A DNA stretch of 6,833 bases, from positions 1 through 6,833 of the forward strand of contig JAPLNJ010000807.1 in the NCBI GenBank assembly GCA_026692885.1. Reading direction: 5' to 3'. Below the pieces are notes generated by a model, which had not been told where the DNA came from, ran no database searches, and was given only the letters and a program-made list of their open reading frames with translations. Each line of letters starts with the position of its first letter. The first letter of the stretch is position 1. Made by a program: the position numbers and the translations under genes. The DNA is from Planctomycetota bacterium. Lineage in GTDB: Bacteria; Planctomycetota; Planctomycetia; Pirellulales; Pirellulaceae. This document shows positions 6,312 to 6,833 of this stretch, piece by piece.

Positions 6312-6800
6312 TCACTCTTCTTCCCCGGAATCGTTGCCTCGGTCTGCGGGAATGTACGGGATCAGTCCGTTCTCGAACGCCTTCACCTGGAGTTCCCGTG
6401 ACGCATGTCGGATGTCCATGATAAAGCCGTTGACCGACACCATCCAGACCATCGGATTGTCGTCCATCTTGCTGGGCAGGGTCCACTTGGGATCGAGCTG
6501 ACGAATCCTGAACATCGTCCGAATTTCTTTCAACTTGGCTGCCCCGGTGCTTTCCGCTATGCCGAAGGCTTCGTCGATGGAATAGAGTTTCAGGTGAGGG
6601 GTCTGACTCGGATCGTGAAGAAAGTTGGCCCAGCCAATGGTGCGGATGATGCCGCAGGCCCAGGTTTCCAATTTGCCCCGCAGCAGCGGTGACGGTCGTT
6701 TTCGTGCCAACGCCGCCGCTAAGTTGCGGCAGAGGTCGGCGTATTCCCCGTTCAGGTACTCCACACAGAAGGCATCCGTCAATTCGACGATGATGTCCAT
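6312..6800 (-). CDS. DUF6398-like conserved protein
   Basis: 162 residues, soluble, function unknown. The pattern fits the family I know as DUF6398: an opening IIVELTDAFC (3-12) and LNGEYADLC (16-24), the hallmark RKRPSPLLRGK (33-43), WACGIIRTIGWANFLHDP (47-64), a TGAAKLKEIR segment (85-94) that looks like a helix-turn-helix recognition part, then NPMVWM, NGFIMDIR and GLIPYIP (145-151). The acidic tail DSGEEE ends it. ATG 6800 has AAAGGA four nucleotides upstream. The frame stays open to the right edge (NGGLTDAKDV precedes the Met), so the true start may lie outside the window. It is the first visible gene of the guaC operon. The possible HTH makes a DNA-binding role conceivable, but that is inference. 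Confidence 0.85.
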   Translation of the reverse strand: MDIIVELTDAFCVEYLNGEYADLCRNLAAALARKRPSPLLRGKLETWACGIIRTIGWANFLHDPSQTPHLKLYSIDEAFGIAESTGAAKLKEIRTMFRIRQLDPKWTLPSKMDDNPMVWMVSVNGFIMDIRHASRELQVKAFENGLIPYIPADRGNDSGEEE

Positions 6801-6833
6801 GACATCCTTTGCGTCCGTCAGCCCACCATTGGC

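Overview
The window looks like a chromosomal segment from a moderately GC-rich bacterium, most likely a planctomycete (Pirellulales-like). The evidence is the gene content: a secreted GH50 agarase-type hydrolase, a LamG-plus-GH32 architecture that I associate with planctomycetes, a DUF3604/PHP-type secreted protein, and roomy intergenic DNA with large hairpins. This taxonomic call is inference; there is no rRNA or marker gene to settle it.

Left part (1-1750), minus-strand remains. At 200-1105 is an intact ORF made of the first half of a LamG-like domain joined directly to the C-terminal beta-sandwich of a GH32 enzyme, with the whole catalytic propeller missing. Upstream of it (1151-1554, minus) is the apparent 3' end of an unidentified gene, split by a 166-bp MITE-like palindromic element (1211-1376). 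The element has 15/16 matching terminal inverted repeats, 11/12 matching flanking direct repeats and a perfect 31-bp inner inverted repeat. Joining the DNA across it restores an open frame ending in a TAA just before the GH32-like ORF.

Centre (1751-3877), plus strand. One complete, well-conserved gene encodes a secreted GH50 family beta-agarase-like enzyme with both catalytic glutamates visible.

Right part (3878-6833), minus strand. A compact operon reads right to left: a DUF6398-like protein, then GMP reductase (guaC), then a 77-codon unknown protein, then a calcineurin-like metallophosphoesterase, then a secreted PHP/DUF3604-type protein cut off after its first metal-binding motif. The last four are joined by TTGA and ATGA stop/start overlaps and a 3-nt gap, so translational coupling is likely. 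Between the truncated PHP gene and the convergent GH50 gene lie about 190 bp of out-of-frame coding relics.

Together the window pairs healthy genes (GH50, guaC, phosphoesterase, DUF6398) with at least three damaged ones (GH32, gene X, PHP). I see no defence system, CRISPR array, tRNA or rRNA. The most interesting items are the MITE-like element in gene X and the in-frame loss of the GH32 catalytic domain.
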